From NCBI GenBank assembly GCA_021399345.1, contig JAAFKI010000076.1, positions 1-38,319 on the forward strand: 38,319 nt of DNA, given 5' to 3'. Positions 15,990-24,363 of the stretch are shown one piece after another. The position numbers and the translations under genes are program-made. The notes beneath the pieces are model-generated. The model ran no database searches and was not told the origin of the DNA. It saw nothing but the letters and a program-made list of their open reading frames with translations. The stretch is from Candidatus Heimdallarchaeota archaeon (GTDB lineage: Archaea; Asgardarchaeota; Heimdallarchaeia; Heimdallarchaeales; Heimdallarchaeaceae). The first letter of the stretch is position 1. Each line of letters begins with the position of its first letter.

Positions 15990-16889
15990 TTACAAGTTTT
16001 CTATTATATTTCTTAACTCCATAAAAACTCTACTATAATTAGCATATCCACTATCAACTTTGAATAACTCTGTTAATTTAGAGATTGATACACCTTTAAC
16101 AGAAAAAGCCTTTTCTAAGGTGAATAACAATAAATCTCTGCTGTTTTCAACAACCCCCATAACACTTGAGAGAGAAATATTTCTCTGTCTACAACTAGCA
16201 ACTTCTACAACAAAGTCTCCAAGTTTTCCAAAATACTCATTAGAAAACCAATAAGCACCTTTCATTTTCCCAATAATATCCTTTTTTTGGATAGAGTAAA
16301 GGATTCCAGGTAGAGTAAGTATCCAATTTGTCGCAAGGTCATAATTAGGAGAACTAGAATATTGGAAAGGATACAATTTGGTTATTTCCTCAAGTTTAGG
16401 GATTTCTGTTAAAAATTGGTGCCAGAAGCATTCCAATGGAGGAATTGGAAAATTCTTCCTTAAATCTTCACCATAAAGAACTTCTCCTTTATTCATAATT
16501 AGAAAATCATCTTTCATTGACAAGGGATACTTACTAATTAGTTCTTGTTGAAGGTTACGAACAATCATTCCTTCAAAATCTTGATGTGATATTCTAGGAT
16601 TTTCGAGCATTTCTATAGGAACAAAAACAACTTCCAGAATTTTCGCAAAATCCTTATTCATACTTTCAAGTTTTTTGATAATATTGTCTAATTCATCGAA
16701 ATCTTTTTCCCAGAGCGATCGTTCTAAGATAACAATAATATCAATTGTACTATATCTCTTTGAAAAATCATCTAAAACGATATCCCCGAATAGAATAAAA
16801 GACCTAGTTGCTAAAGAAGTAGCAGTGTATTCAACGAAAGTTTTGATGAATCTAGGTAATTCAGGATACCTGTCATAGGTGACCTTCAT
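15990..16889 (-). CDS. Divergent AadA-like nucleotidyltransferase, probably catalytically altered
   Basis: This 299-aa protein resembles streptomycin 3'-adenylyltransferase-type proteins. FILFGDIVLDDF followed by YSTIDIIVIL matches the 'GSxAxGDxxxxSDIDLLVV' start. GEVLYGEDLRKNFPIPP matches the family's 'LYGxDL' stretch, and ATNWILTLPGILYSIQKKDIIGKMKGAYW matches its C-terminal helical region. The first Asp of the usual SDxD motif is replaced by Thr (STID), so nucleotidyl transfer may be lost or changed. It precedes and almost touches the NTase/AAA gene, implying a shared transcript and probably a complex. Resistance to aminoglycosides is not supported by the altered motif. Family assignment is by sequence feel and remains moderate. 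Confidence 0.6.
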   Translation of the reverse strand: MKVTYDRYPELPRFIKTFVEYTATSLATRSFILFGDIVLDDFSKRYSTIDIIVILERSLWEKDFDELDNIIKKLESMNKDFAKILEVVFVPIEMLENPRISHQDFEGMIVRNLQQELISKYPLSMKDDFLIMNKGEVLYGEDLRKNFPIPPLECFWHQFLTEIPKLEEITKLYPFQYSSSPNYDLATNWILTLPGILYSIQKKDIIGKMKGAYWFSNEYFGKLGDFVVEVASCRQRNISLSSVMGVVENSRDLLLFTLEKAFSVKGVSISKLTELFKVDSGYANYSRVFMELRNIIENL

Positions 16890-16950
16890 AGATTAGTATT
16901 TGTGTATTTCAATATTAGCTTTTCGAGAGTGACAGCTCAAAAATGAGAAT

Positions 16951-16982
16951 AAAAGGAAGGAAAAAAATAGAAAGAAAAGAAA
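16951..16982 (-). terminator. T-rich terminator after the pilin-like gene
   Basis: On the minus strand the sequence after the stop at 16983 is rich in T runs, including seven consecutive T (16961-16967). This is a typical archaeal factor-independent terminator. Confidence 0.45.
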
Positions 16983-18791
16983 TTATACAGTATCGATTAC
17001 AAATGTTTCCCAGCCTGTGAAGGCAACACTTACGATATACAGTGATATTGTGAATGTTACTGTAGTGGGTTTATCACCATAATCAAATTGTATAGTTATG
17101 TGATGGTCTATTGCATCTGTGATGTTCATTCCACCTTGTACTGGAGCTACATTGTACTCAGCATCTTCAGCATAGGGTCCTCCAGCTGAATCAAGCCAAT
17201 ATTGACCAAATGTATCATCATAAACTGTATACAATAGATCGATTCTACTACTGCTTTCCCAATTGATTTTTATTTTCTCGATTGTGAGTGTAGTTGATGG
17301 AATCAAACTTTCAACATAGAAACTTAGTAATCCTCTTCTTCTAAAGAAGAACCCACCTCGTCCATCTGTTGCAGTTGCTCCATAAATACCTGCAACATCA
17401 TTATCAACTTCAACTAGATCAAGTATAGCTGAGTTTCCATTATTATTGGAGGATGAGTCATAAACTTGAGTAACAAGAGTATAGTTATCATCTGGAAGAA
17501 CAAAAGTATTGAATTCTAGTACCCATTTCTTCTCGAAAATGTTGTAACTTGCTTCTTGACTAACACTTTGTTGATATAAGTAGTAATAATCTGAGCTAAG
17601 ACTAAAGAAGTATACATCAAATCTAGAAGTATCGATTCCTGAAGCGTCATCTGCATATACTTCTATGAGGATATCTTCCGATTCATGAGTGTCATTAGCA
17701 GGAGAGATGAAGTATGTAGTGGGACCAAAAATATCAACTAAAGCGAATGATTCTCCTGAACTGTTCAAATTACCAACTTCATCTTTAACGTATAATGTAA
17801 CAGCAAAATCATCTTCTGCCATTGTAGCTGTTTCTGCACTTGTAATTAAATAATCAGTTACTGCTGTGGTAGTTGATGTAAATAGTGTATCAGCACCATA
17901 TGCATCCCCAGATAAAACTAGTGTCTGATTAACTAATTGAGCACCGCTTAAATCATCCCAAACCCATGAGATTTGAAGAGCTTCCCCTTGATTTAATGAA
18001 CTAGCATTCAAGCTCAGTGTAACACCAAGTGCATTATTATCTATGTTGAATGTGTTTTTGATAACTGAAGATTGTCCGAGCGAATCATTCACATAAAATT
18101 CTATTGCATATCCACTATCATCTGTGTAACTTGCTGAATCTATATTATAAGCCAAGGGTTGATCATTAAGAAGAATTGTTTGATCTGTGTCTATGAAATC
18201 ATAAGTAACTCCTGATGGTTTAAACCCTCCAGAAGTTATAACTTGAGGATCAATAATTCCTTTAACCCAACTTCCATTTATTGGATTAAAGACAGTCATT
18301 ACTAAAGGGTCGATTCTTACAGCAGAATTCAAGTTTTCTTGAGCTACCGATGTAGTTCCATCGGCATATGTTAACATGAGTCTGAATACGTTATCACCTA
18401 CAGCTATAACGCTTGAAGAATCAAACGAAATGGCTATATCAGCTCTAGCAGTAACATCCATCGTTAGTGGCAATTCCTCTACCACTAAATAGGAATTATT
18501 AATTACTGTCCTATCAGCAAGAACATCATTATCTATTGTTAGGGTAATGTTATTAATAGTAGCACTTGCTGACCCCGTATTCTGTAAAGTTATATAAACT
18601 AAATCTGCGACATCGTCTCCATCACTATCAAACCATTGAGTTGTGATAAAATTCACACTTGCACTCCCTTTCAGTAATGGAACGACAATAAAATACACCA
18701 TGGCGCTAGCTGCTACTACTAAACTAATGAGTAGAACTGTAGCGATAACTGGTGAAACTGCTCTTTTTGCCTTTCTGAAATTAATCTTCAT
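16983..18791 (-). CDS. Large secreted surface protein with archaeal type IV pilin-like N-terminus
   Basis: This 602-aa protein begins with a class III (prepilin-type) signal: basic FRKAKRA, then VSPVIATVLLISLVVAASAM as the hydrophobic pilin helix (~12-36). Archaeal prepilin peptidase would cut just before VSPVI. The rest is an extracellular, Ser/Thr/Asp/Asn-rich, beta-strand-rich region with repeated Ig-like elements, such as YADGTTSVAQ, VNDSLGQSS, VKDEVGNLNSSG and ISPANDTHESEDILIEVYAD. It has many N-glycosylation sequons and few Cys/Lys. Typical archaeal pilins are 120-200 aa, so this is unusually long and may be a pilus-tip adhesin or a pilin-anchored surface protein. An AGAGGT Shine-Dalgarno precedes the ATG. 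No assembly ATPase is nearby. Confidence 0.8.
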   Translation of the reverse strand: MKINFRKAKRAVSPVIATVLLISLVVAASAMVYFIVVPLLKGSASVNFITTQWFDSDGDDVADLVYITLQNTGSASATINNITLTIDNDVLADRTVINNSYLVVEELPLTMDVTARADIAISFDSSSVIAVGDNVFRLMLTYADGTTSVAQENLNSAVRIDPLVMTVFNPINGSWVKGIIDPQVITSGGFKPSGVTYDFIDTDQTILLNDQPLAYNIDSASYTDDSGYAIEFYVNDSLGQSSVIKNTFNIDNNALGVTLSLNASSLNQGEALQISWVWDDLSGAQLVNQTLVLSGDAYGADTLFTSTTTAVTDYLITSAETATMAEDDFAVTLYVKDEVGNLNSSGESFALVDIFGPTTYFISPANDTHESEDILIEVYADDASGIDTSRFDVYFFSLSSDYYYLYQQSVSQEASYNIFEKKWVLEFNTFVLPDDNYTLVTQVYDSSSNNNGNSAILDLVEVDNDVAGIYGATATDGRGGFFFRRRGLLSFYVESLIPSTTLTIEKIKINWESSSRIDLLYTVYDDTFGQYWLDSAGGPYAEDAEYNVAPVQGGMNITDAIDHHITIQFDYGDKPTTVTFTISLYIVSVAFTGWETFVIDTV

Positions 18792-18884
18792 ATATATACC
18801 TCTAAACGGTCACTATACATACTACAATTTTGAAGGTAATAAATTTTATTGAAGTCCTAGTTAGAAAATATACATAACGAATGA

Positions 18885-18895
18885 CTTATATTTCC
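18885..18895 (+). promoter_or_regulatory. TATA box of hypB
   Basis: ACTTATATTTC centred near 18890 predicts transcription start near 18916, a few bases before the ATG at 18921. No Shine-Dalgarno is seen, consistent with leaderless translation of hypB. Confidence 0.5.
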
Positions 18896-18920
18896 ACTTT
18901 TAACATCGGCAATTGAGAAA

Positions 18921-19574
18921 ATGACCCAAGAAAAGAAAATTACTGTAAAAAAACAAGCATATTTAGTAAATGATGAAATAGCAGATAAAATTAGACACAT
19001 AATGAAGGAGAAAGACAAACTATTTTTCAATATAATGGGCAGTATAGGTGCTGGAAAGACACTTCTTCTTGAACGAATAGCTGAAAAACTAACTCCACAT
19101 TACAAGATTTTTGTTATAAATGGTGATGTAGCAACAACTATCGATGCGGATAGAATAGCCGCAAAAGGTGCTACGACTGTCCAAATTAACACAGGTGGAG
19201 GGTGTCATTTAAGTGCAAATTTAATCCAAAAGGAACTAGATAAAATAAATATTGATGATTATGATATCTTTTTTGCTGAAAACGTAGGAAATCTTATCTG
19301 TCCTGCTGCATGGGATGTGGGGGCACAAATGAATATAGTTGTGGTCAGTATAACTGAAGGTGAGTATGTAATTAAGAAGCATCCAATTATTTTCAAAGGT
19401 GCAGCTATAGCTGTGATCAATAAGTGTGATTTAGATGGATTAGGTTTTGATTCTGGTAATTTAGTTGAGGATGCTGGCAAAATCAAATCTGACATGAGGG
19501 TTATTTGTACTAGTGCAAAAACCTCTTTGGGTCTAGAATCTTTAATCGAAGCATTAGGTATACAATTACCATAG
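18921..19574 (+). CDS. hypB: Hydrogenase nickel-insertion GTPase HypB
   Basis: This 217-aa GTPase delivers nickel to the large subunit of [NiFe] hydrogenase together with HypA. Visible motifs: P-loop GSIGAGKT (40-47), VINGDVATTIDADR, the conserved metal-binding GGGCHL with Cys95 and His96, ENVGNLICPAAWDVG with switch-region contacts, and NKCD for guanine recognition. The N-terminal His-rich nickel-storage tail of some bacterial HypB is absent, as in most archaea. hypA follows after 10 nt, so the two are co-transcribed. No hydrogenase structural genes are present in the window. Confidence 0.96.
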   Translation: MTQEKKITVKKQAYLVNDEIADKIRHIMKEKDKLFFNIMGSIGAGKTLLLERIAEKLTPHYKIFVINGDVATTIDADRIAAKGATTVQINTGGGCHLSANLIQKELDKINIDDYDIFFAENVGNLICPAAWDVGAQMNIVVVSITEGEYVIKKHPIIFKGAAIAVINKCDLDGLGFDSGNLVEDAGKIKSDMRVICTSAKTSLGLESLIEALGIQLP

Positions 19575-19584
19575 GTTGAGTAAA

Positions 19585-19956
19585 ATGCATGAATATAGTC
19601 TTGCATCAGCAATAGTGGAGCAAGTAAAAAAAATTGCACTTGGACATAATGCAAGCAAAGTCAAAACTATAACAGTATCTGCTGATCCTTATGAAATGGT
19701 TATACCTGATTTACTAAAAGAAGCATATGGTATTATAACAGATGAACTTGAATTATTCAAAGATTCAAAATTGGAACTACTTATATTGCCTGCAGAAATA
19801 ATTTGCATCGATTGTGATCACAAAGGAGAGCCTTCAATAGAGGGAGATGATGAGTTTGCGTACAATTTTAAGTGTGCAAAATGTGGTTCCAGAGACACCC
19901 ATCTCAATATAAGACATCTAACTATTGAAACAGTTGATTTGGAAATCCCCGAATGA
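19585..19956 (+). CDS. hypA: Hydrogenase nickel chaperone HypA
   Basis: This 123-aa protein binds nickel and docks with HypB. The ATG at 19585 is chosen because HypA needs the N-terminal MHE motif: His2 is a nickel ligand. A GGTTGAG Shine-Dalgarno lies just upstream, while the earlier in-frame TTG at 19576 would bury His2. Structural zinc is held by CIDC and CAKC in the C-terminal half. The order hypB-hypA is reversed from the common hypA-hypB. Length and motifs are typical, so the identification is secure. Confidence 0.95.
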   Translation: MHEYSLASAIVEQVKKIALGHNASKVKTITVSADPYEMVIPDLLKEAYGIITDELELFKDSKLELLILPAEIICIDCDHKGEPSIEGDDEFAYNFKCAKCGSRDTHLNIRHLTIETVDLEIPE

Positions 19957-20048
19957 AATACTCTAGCCTTTTTCTCTAGGTAGAATAATACTCTGAAAGA
20001 ATTGCAACCTTAACATAAGCGTTTTCTTAAAATATATGACTTCCATAT

Positions 20049-20057
20049 GTTTAAATA
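20049..20057 (+). promoter_or_regulatory. TATA box of the repeat membrane protein gene
   Basis: GTTTAAATA centred near 20053 would start transcription about 20079, just before the ATG at 20084, pointing to an almost leaderless mRNA for the first gene of the membrane cluster. Confidence 0.5.
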
Positions 20058-20083
20058 GCACATTAGTTCAGCTTACTAGATAG

Positions 20084-22660
20084 ATGAAAGCCGAAAAAGA
20101 AAAACGGATTCATTCAGTACTGTCAAATGTATTCTATTACACATTCGTTTCTCTTGTTATTGCTATTTTAATTATCTCCTTAGTTCTAGAAAATTCTGAT
20201 TTAGTTCTAAATATTCTATTTATTTCTTTGCTAGTTAGTACGGTTGTTATTGTTTTTTACTTGACAGTACAGATGTTAAGGTATAATATCAGTGTCAATA
20301 AAAAAGCACAGATAGGAATATTCCTGATTGTAGTAGGATTTTTGCTTATACTATTTTCTACAGGTAAGCAGATAACTTTAGGTGAAAATTTCATCCTAAA
20401 TATCCTTGGATCGACATTCTTTGTTTATTGGGGAATTGGTTCAATTGTAGCAGGAATAATGGTAGAATTAACCTTTTTAGATCAATTTATTTGGGATATG
20501 ATTGAAAAACCTCTGGTATTTCTCTGGAAAAAACTTGTTTCATTTGTTAAATGGTTTGTAGAACACTGGAAAAATATTGTACTCTATTCTTTGGATATAA
20601 TTTCTTTAGGTGGTATTGTAACAATTGCTATTTTATGGCCAACAGACTGGTCAACAGAATGGTGGAAAATAGTTATATTTTCAGTATGTTGTGTTTACCC
20701 TATCGTACATCACTCAAAGCGAATTTGGCGAGTGATTAAATATGTAGCGGTCGACATCTTCTATGAATTTTTCAAGACTCTATTTATTGCTCTAAAAGAA
20801 GCTCTGAAAGCAATTTGGGATAAAATCGTTTCCTTCTTTGTATTTATTGCTGAGCATTGGTGGACTATTCTTAAAGAAATTCTTCGTTTAGCAGGAGTAG
20901 CGGGTGGTGCATCATTCATTTACTATGGTTTCGATTTACCACAGTATGTCTATTTCATATGGATTGGTATTGCAGTAATTGTTTTCAGTCAATTATTTAC
21001 AAGAAAAGTGGTTCTACAGGGAATTTGGAATGCTTTTGTCAGTTTAGTTACTTTCATTTGGGATAAAATCGTTGCATTTGCTGATTTTGTATGGAGTATA
21101 ATTGATGCAATATTCTTATTCATAATCGAACATTGGTGGACTATTCTTAAAGAAATTCTCCGTTTAGCAGGAGTAGCTAGTGGTATAGTTTTGATCTATT
21201 TTGGACTTAAGCCAGGAGGTTTTGAATACTTAGTATGGTTAGGTTCAATTGCTATAATAATAAGCGAAGTGTTTACAAGAAAGGCTGTACTAAAGAAAAT
21301 CTGGGATATATTTTCTCAATTCTTTATATTCATTTGGGAAAATATCATCAAACCATATTATAAACGAATAATAAATGAGACAATCAGACTCATATTTACA
21401 GGCGCAGGTGTATTTGCACTCTATCTTGCTTTTACTGAAGGATACCAGTACTTGTTCTATGTTGGATTCCTAACAATTTTATTGGCTGAAATAATACTCA
21501 GGAAACCAGTTCTACTCAAACTAAAAGAAATAGTAGTTAATCTCTCTTTATTCTTCTGGGAAATTATACTCATTCTGAAAGAACCCTTCCTTGCTCTGTG
21601 GAATAAGTTTGTTGCATTCCTTAAGTTTTTGAAAGAGCATTGGATAAAAGTTATTCTTTACACACTAGATTTTGCTGCTTTAGTATCTATTCTTTACTTC
21701 TCTGTTACATTTGAAGCTGAACAAGCAGACACTTGGTGGCATATTCTGATTCTGACTGCTTGCAGCTTGTATATACCTTGCCATCATTACAAGACAGTTT
21801 GGAAGGTTTTGAAATTCATAGCAGTGGATATATTCTATAATCCGATTGCAAAAATTATCAGCGTAACAAAAGATTTCTTTGTGAAAATATGGGAGATAAT
21901 TGTAGAGATTTTCGCATTTATCGCTGAACATTGGTTGGTTATTCTGAAGGAGTTTATACGTTTTGTTGGGATGATAGGTGGATTTGTACTTATCATCTAT
22001 GGTGATAGAAACCGAGAATATTGGTATTGTATTATTTTAGGAGTATTTAGTGTCGTTTTCTTTCAATTACTAACTAGGAAGAAAGTTATGATCAAATTCT
22101 ACGAATTCTTCAAAGCTCTAATAGAACTATTAATTGAACGTAGAGTGCTAATCTTTAGAATTCTTGGCTTAGCAGCTGTCATTACTGGAATTGCTATTGG
22201 TTTCGAAAGAAATTGGGGATATGATGCGTATTTATCATTATCAATTGGTGGAACTTTCCTCCTATTCTCCCATTTCATTTTCCACCCTAAGAAATTTTTG
22301 GAGTTTCTTAAGAAAATTCCCGAATTTTTTAGCAATATATTTGTTACAATATGGTTGACCTTGAAGACTGTTTTTGGATATGTAGGTGATAATTTCCTGA
22401 CATTACTTTTGCTGTCAGTTGCACTTTTTAGTATAGCTTATGGATTTGATTTGCTACTTACATTTATTAAACCAGAGATTGATTTTATAGGAATATTTGA
22501 AGGCTTGGCCTTACCTATTAGGATGTTCATTGGAGCAGGATTGATAGTAATGGCTTCAGTAGCAATTATTATCCTTAGAAGGCGTGGAGAACTTAAGAAA
22601 CTAAAAACTGGGCGCTCAAAGAAACTAGCAGATCAAATTGAGGAGTTGTGGAAGAAATGA
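20084..22660 (+). CDS. Giant polytopic membrane protein built of repeated two-helix units
   Basis: This 858-aa protein is rich in Trp, Phe, Ile and Lys, with about 16 or more hydrophobic segments and no recognised catalytic motif. It consists of degenerate units. One type reads EHWWTILKEILRLAGVA, then a short loop with Tyr/Gly, then a second TM and (L/V)FTRKxVLxxIW; copies begin near residues 257, 349, 430, 610 and 690. A second type (VEHWKNIVLYSLDI...HHSKRIWRVIKY and KEHWIKVILYTLDF...HHYKTVWKVLKF) occurs near residues 160 and 520. The order A-B-B-B-A-B-B suggests duplication of a block. Amphipathic helices link the units. The next gene overlaps its stop (ATGA). It may shape or scaffold membranes; this is inference. 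Confidence 0.75.
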   Translation: MKAEKEKRIHSVLSNVFYYTFVSLVIAILIISLVLENSDLVLNILFISLLVSTVVIVFYLTVQMLRYNISVNKKAQIGIFLIVVGFLLILFSTGKQITLGENFILNILGSTFFVYWGIGSIVAGIMVELTFLDQFIWDMIEKPLVFLWKKLVSFVKWFVEHWKNIVLYSLDIISLGGIVTIAILWPTDWSTEWWKIVIFSVCCVYPIVHHSKRIWRVIKYVAVDIFYEFFKTLFIALKEALKAIWDKIVSFFVFIAEHWWTILKEILRLAGVAGGASFIYYGFDLPQYVYFIWIGIAVIVFSQLFTRKVVLQGIWNAFVSLVTFIWDKIVAFADFVWSIIDAIFLFIIEHWWTILKEILRLAGVASGIVLIYFGLKPGGFEYLVWLGSIAIIISEVFTRKAVLKKIWDIFSQFFIFIWENIIKPYYKRIINETIRLIFTGAGVFALYLAFTEGYQYLFYVGFLTILLAEIILRKPVLLKLKEIVVNLSLFFWEIILILKEPFLALWNKFVAFLKFLKEHWIKVILYTLDFAALVSILYFSVTFEAEQADTWWHILILTACSLYIPCHHYKTVWKVLKFIAVDIFYNPIAKIISVTKDFFVKIWEIIVEIFAFIAEHWLVILKEFIRFVGMIGGFVLIIYGDRNREYWYCIILGVFSVVFFQLLTRKKVMIKFYEFFKALIELLIERRVLIFRILGLAAVITGIAIGFERNWGYDAYLSLSIGGTFLLFSHFIFHPKKFLEFLKKIPEFFSNIFVTIWLTLKTVFGYVGDNFLTLLLLSVALFSIAYGFDLLLTFIKPEIDFIGIFEGLALPIRMFIGAGLIVMASVAIIILRRRGELKKLKTGRSKKLADQIEELWKK
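20811..21191 (+). repeat. Near-identical DNA repeat inside the membrane protein gene
   Basis: The segment starting at 20855 (CATTGGTGGACTATTC and onward for ~60 nt) recurs at 21131 with very few changes, and GATAAAATCGTT occurs before each copy at 20819 and 21062. The copies encode EHWWTILKEILRLAGVA. The DNA-level identity shows that the second and third repeat units are the most recent duplicates. Confidence 0.85.
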
Positions 22661-24198
22661 GTAAAGATAAAACCCATTTGAAACCTAAGGATCAGAAAGT
22701 TCCTGCTCTGACTACTATGTGGATAGGATTGATAGTTGGACTACTGGGGCTGATAGGAACAATGATTACTGGACTCGCTGAAAGTGAGGAATGGCTCTTC
22801 ATGTTGTTTATAGGTGTGTTAGTCGCTGGTTTCTTCATTCTCTTCTTCTCAATAATCTTGCGTCGAATTAAGAGAAAAGGTATAGATTATTTCGTTCTTG
22901 GAGCAATAACTGCATATTTAGGATTTCTCATGCTTGCTCTACCAACAGTAATTTACATAATTACATTCAAAATGGAAGATTTTGGAATCGAACCTTACAT
23001 TTTCTTTGTAATTATGGGTTTTGGTGTTCTTTTGATTATCTTTGGATTTTTCATAGAAGCCTACGATCTTAACGAGAAACTTCTAGAATTATTTAGAAGG
23101 ATAGGTGAATCCCTAAGAAAAATGCTTCAGAGAATTAAATGGAAGTTGGTATTATCTCCCTGGAATTTTTTATCGATAGCAGGAATAATAGTTATCGTTC
23201 TTACAGCTGTTGATGTATTGCCCTTGTACATCTACTACCTAATTGGAGGAGGTTTGATCTTGATAAACATCATTATTCACCTAAGAAGAGAAATAGCTGA
23301 AATGCTCAAAGATTTAGGCAAGATTTTGCTAACACTTTTACAATCATGGTGGAGAGGAATAAAATACATACCTAAACTAATAGTTAGATTAGCTAAATTT
23401 CTTTATGATCCTGAAAGATTCAAAAGAATGGTTAGGTGGGTTAAAGCTAAACTTATAGCAATCTTCACTTGGATTGGCGAAGCATTCAAATTTATCTTTG
23501 TTCGGAATTACCTTCTTCTCTTTGTTTTAGGGATAGTAATATTCTTCTTACTCTTCTATAAGGTGGATAATGTGGGCTTGGAAGTTAGTTTATCCATATC
23601 TGCTTTGGTTTGTGGAGTTGCAATAATCAAACCAATAATTGATTGGAGAGAAAATTTTGGGGAAGGGATAAGTAAAGCTAGATTATTTCTATACAAAACA
23701 GGTCAAAAATCAAAGAAAATCTTACGCATCAGAAGTATAACAAGATGTCCACATTGTATGAGACCAAATCCAATTACTAGACGAGAATGTTGGAACTGCA
23801 AGAAAGACATGCCAAGATGTTTAATCTGTAACAATATAGTCGAGAGAGAGACAGAAATTTCTAGATGTAAATCGTGCGATAATATATTCCATGTGAAGCA
23901 TTTGAAGACTTGGTTGAGATTTAACCCCAAGTGTCCAGTGTGCCATCAAGAAATGAAAAAGATAAAGACTGAAGTGTTTAAACCCCCATTAGAAGAAGAT
24001 CAAATAACAGAAAATTTTGATAAACAATCTATAGATACTATCCCTGATACTGAAGATTTAACTCAAGGAGAAATAGAGAAACTTGAAAAACTTGAAGTGG
24101 AATCAGCGTTCGTTACATGCAATCACTGTAAAAATAAAGTTTCATCAGTTGCAAAGTTCTGTTCTATTTGCGGTAATCCTATGGATCCGGAAGAATAA
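22657..24198 (+). CDS. Multi-pass membrane protein with C-terminal RING/PHD-like zinc finger and zinc ribbons
   Basis: This 513-aa protein has hydrophobic segments over residues ~20-330, including stretches related to the repeat units of the upstream protein, and a cysteine-rich cytosolic tail. The tail holds a zinc ribbon from Cys364 (CPHC, CWNC), then a cross-brace-like set C388-C391-C404-C407-H412-H415-C426-C429 with an FHVKHLKTWL helix and CPVC end, as in RING and PHD fingers. A last ribbon starts at Cys488 (CNHC, CSIC). The ATG at 22657 overlaps the previous stop; a GTG at 22648 is possible. RING proteins act as ubiquitin ligases in Asgard ubiquitin systems, but the spacing is closer to PHD and no E1/E2 is nearby, so activity is unproven. 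Confidence 0.75.
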   Translation: MSKDKTHLKPKDQKVPALTTMWIGLIVGLLGLIGTMITGLAESEEWLFMLFIGVLVAGFFILFFSIILRRIKRKGIDYFVLGAITAYLGFLMLALPTVIYIITFKMEDFGIEPYIFFVIMGFGVLLIIFGFFIEAYDLNEKLLELFRRIGESLRKMLQRIKWKLVLSPWNFLSIAGIIVIVLTAVDVLPLYIYYLIGGGLILINIIIHLRREIAEMLKDLGKILLTLLQSWWRGIKYIPKLIVRLAKFLYDPERFKRMVRWVKAKLIAIFTWIGEAFKFIFVRNYLLLFVLGIVIFFLLFYKVDNVGLEVSLSISALVCGVAIIKPIIDWRENFGEGISKARLFLYKTGQKSKKILRIRSITRCPHCMRPNPITRRECWNCKKDMPRCLICNNIVERETEISRCKSCDNIFHVKHLKTWLRFNPKCPVCHQEMKKIKTEVFKPPLEEDQITENFDKQSIDTIPDTEDLTQGEIEKLEKLEVESAFVTCNHCKNKVSSVAKFCSICGNPMDPEE

Positions 24199-24286
24199 TG
24201 GGGAAACTAAAAAAGGTATAAAGTGGTTTAGGCAAACTTCTCTCAACTTGCAGTGTTATTAATGGGCAGTTCCCACTTTGTATACA

Positions 24287-24357
24287 TTTAAAAGCATAAA
24301 GAACAATATTTTGAATTAGAACCGTTTAGAGGTTAATATAGAAATTATCAAAGAGGT
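24287..24357 (+). promoter_or_regulatory. Promoter and ribosome binding site of the SPFH gene
   Basis: A TTTAAAAG TATA core (24287-24294) predicts transcription start near 24316 and a ~48-nt leader. GAGGT at 24353-24357 lies 6 nt before the ATG at 24364, which decides the start against the ATG at 24358 that abuts it. The SPFH gene can thus be expressed separately from the two genes before it. Confidence 0.5.
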
Positions 24358-24363
24358 ATGATT

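Noticed and set aside
15990..16889. Aminoglycoside resistance adenylyltransferase
   Set aside because: The similarity is remote and the first Asp of the SDxD motif is Thr, so resistance activity cannot be claimed.
24199..24363. tRNA gene in the gap before the SPFH gene
   Set aside because: No T-loop GGTTCRA-like motif or acceptor stem pairing was found; the gap holds a TATA box and ribosome site.
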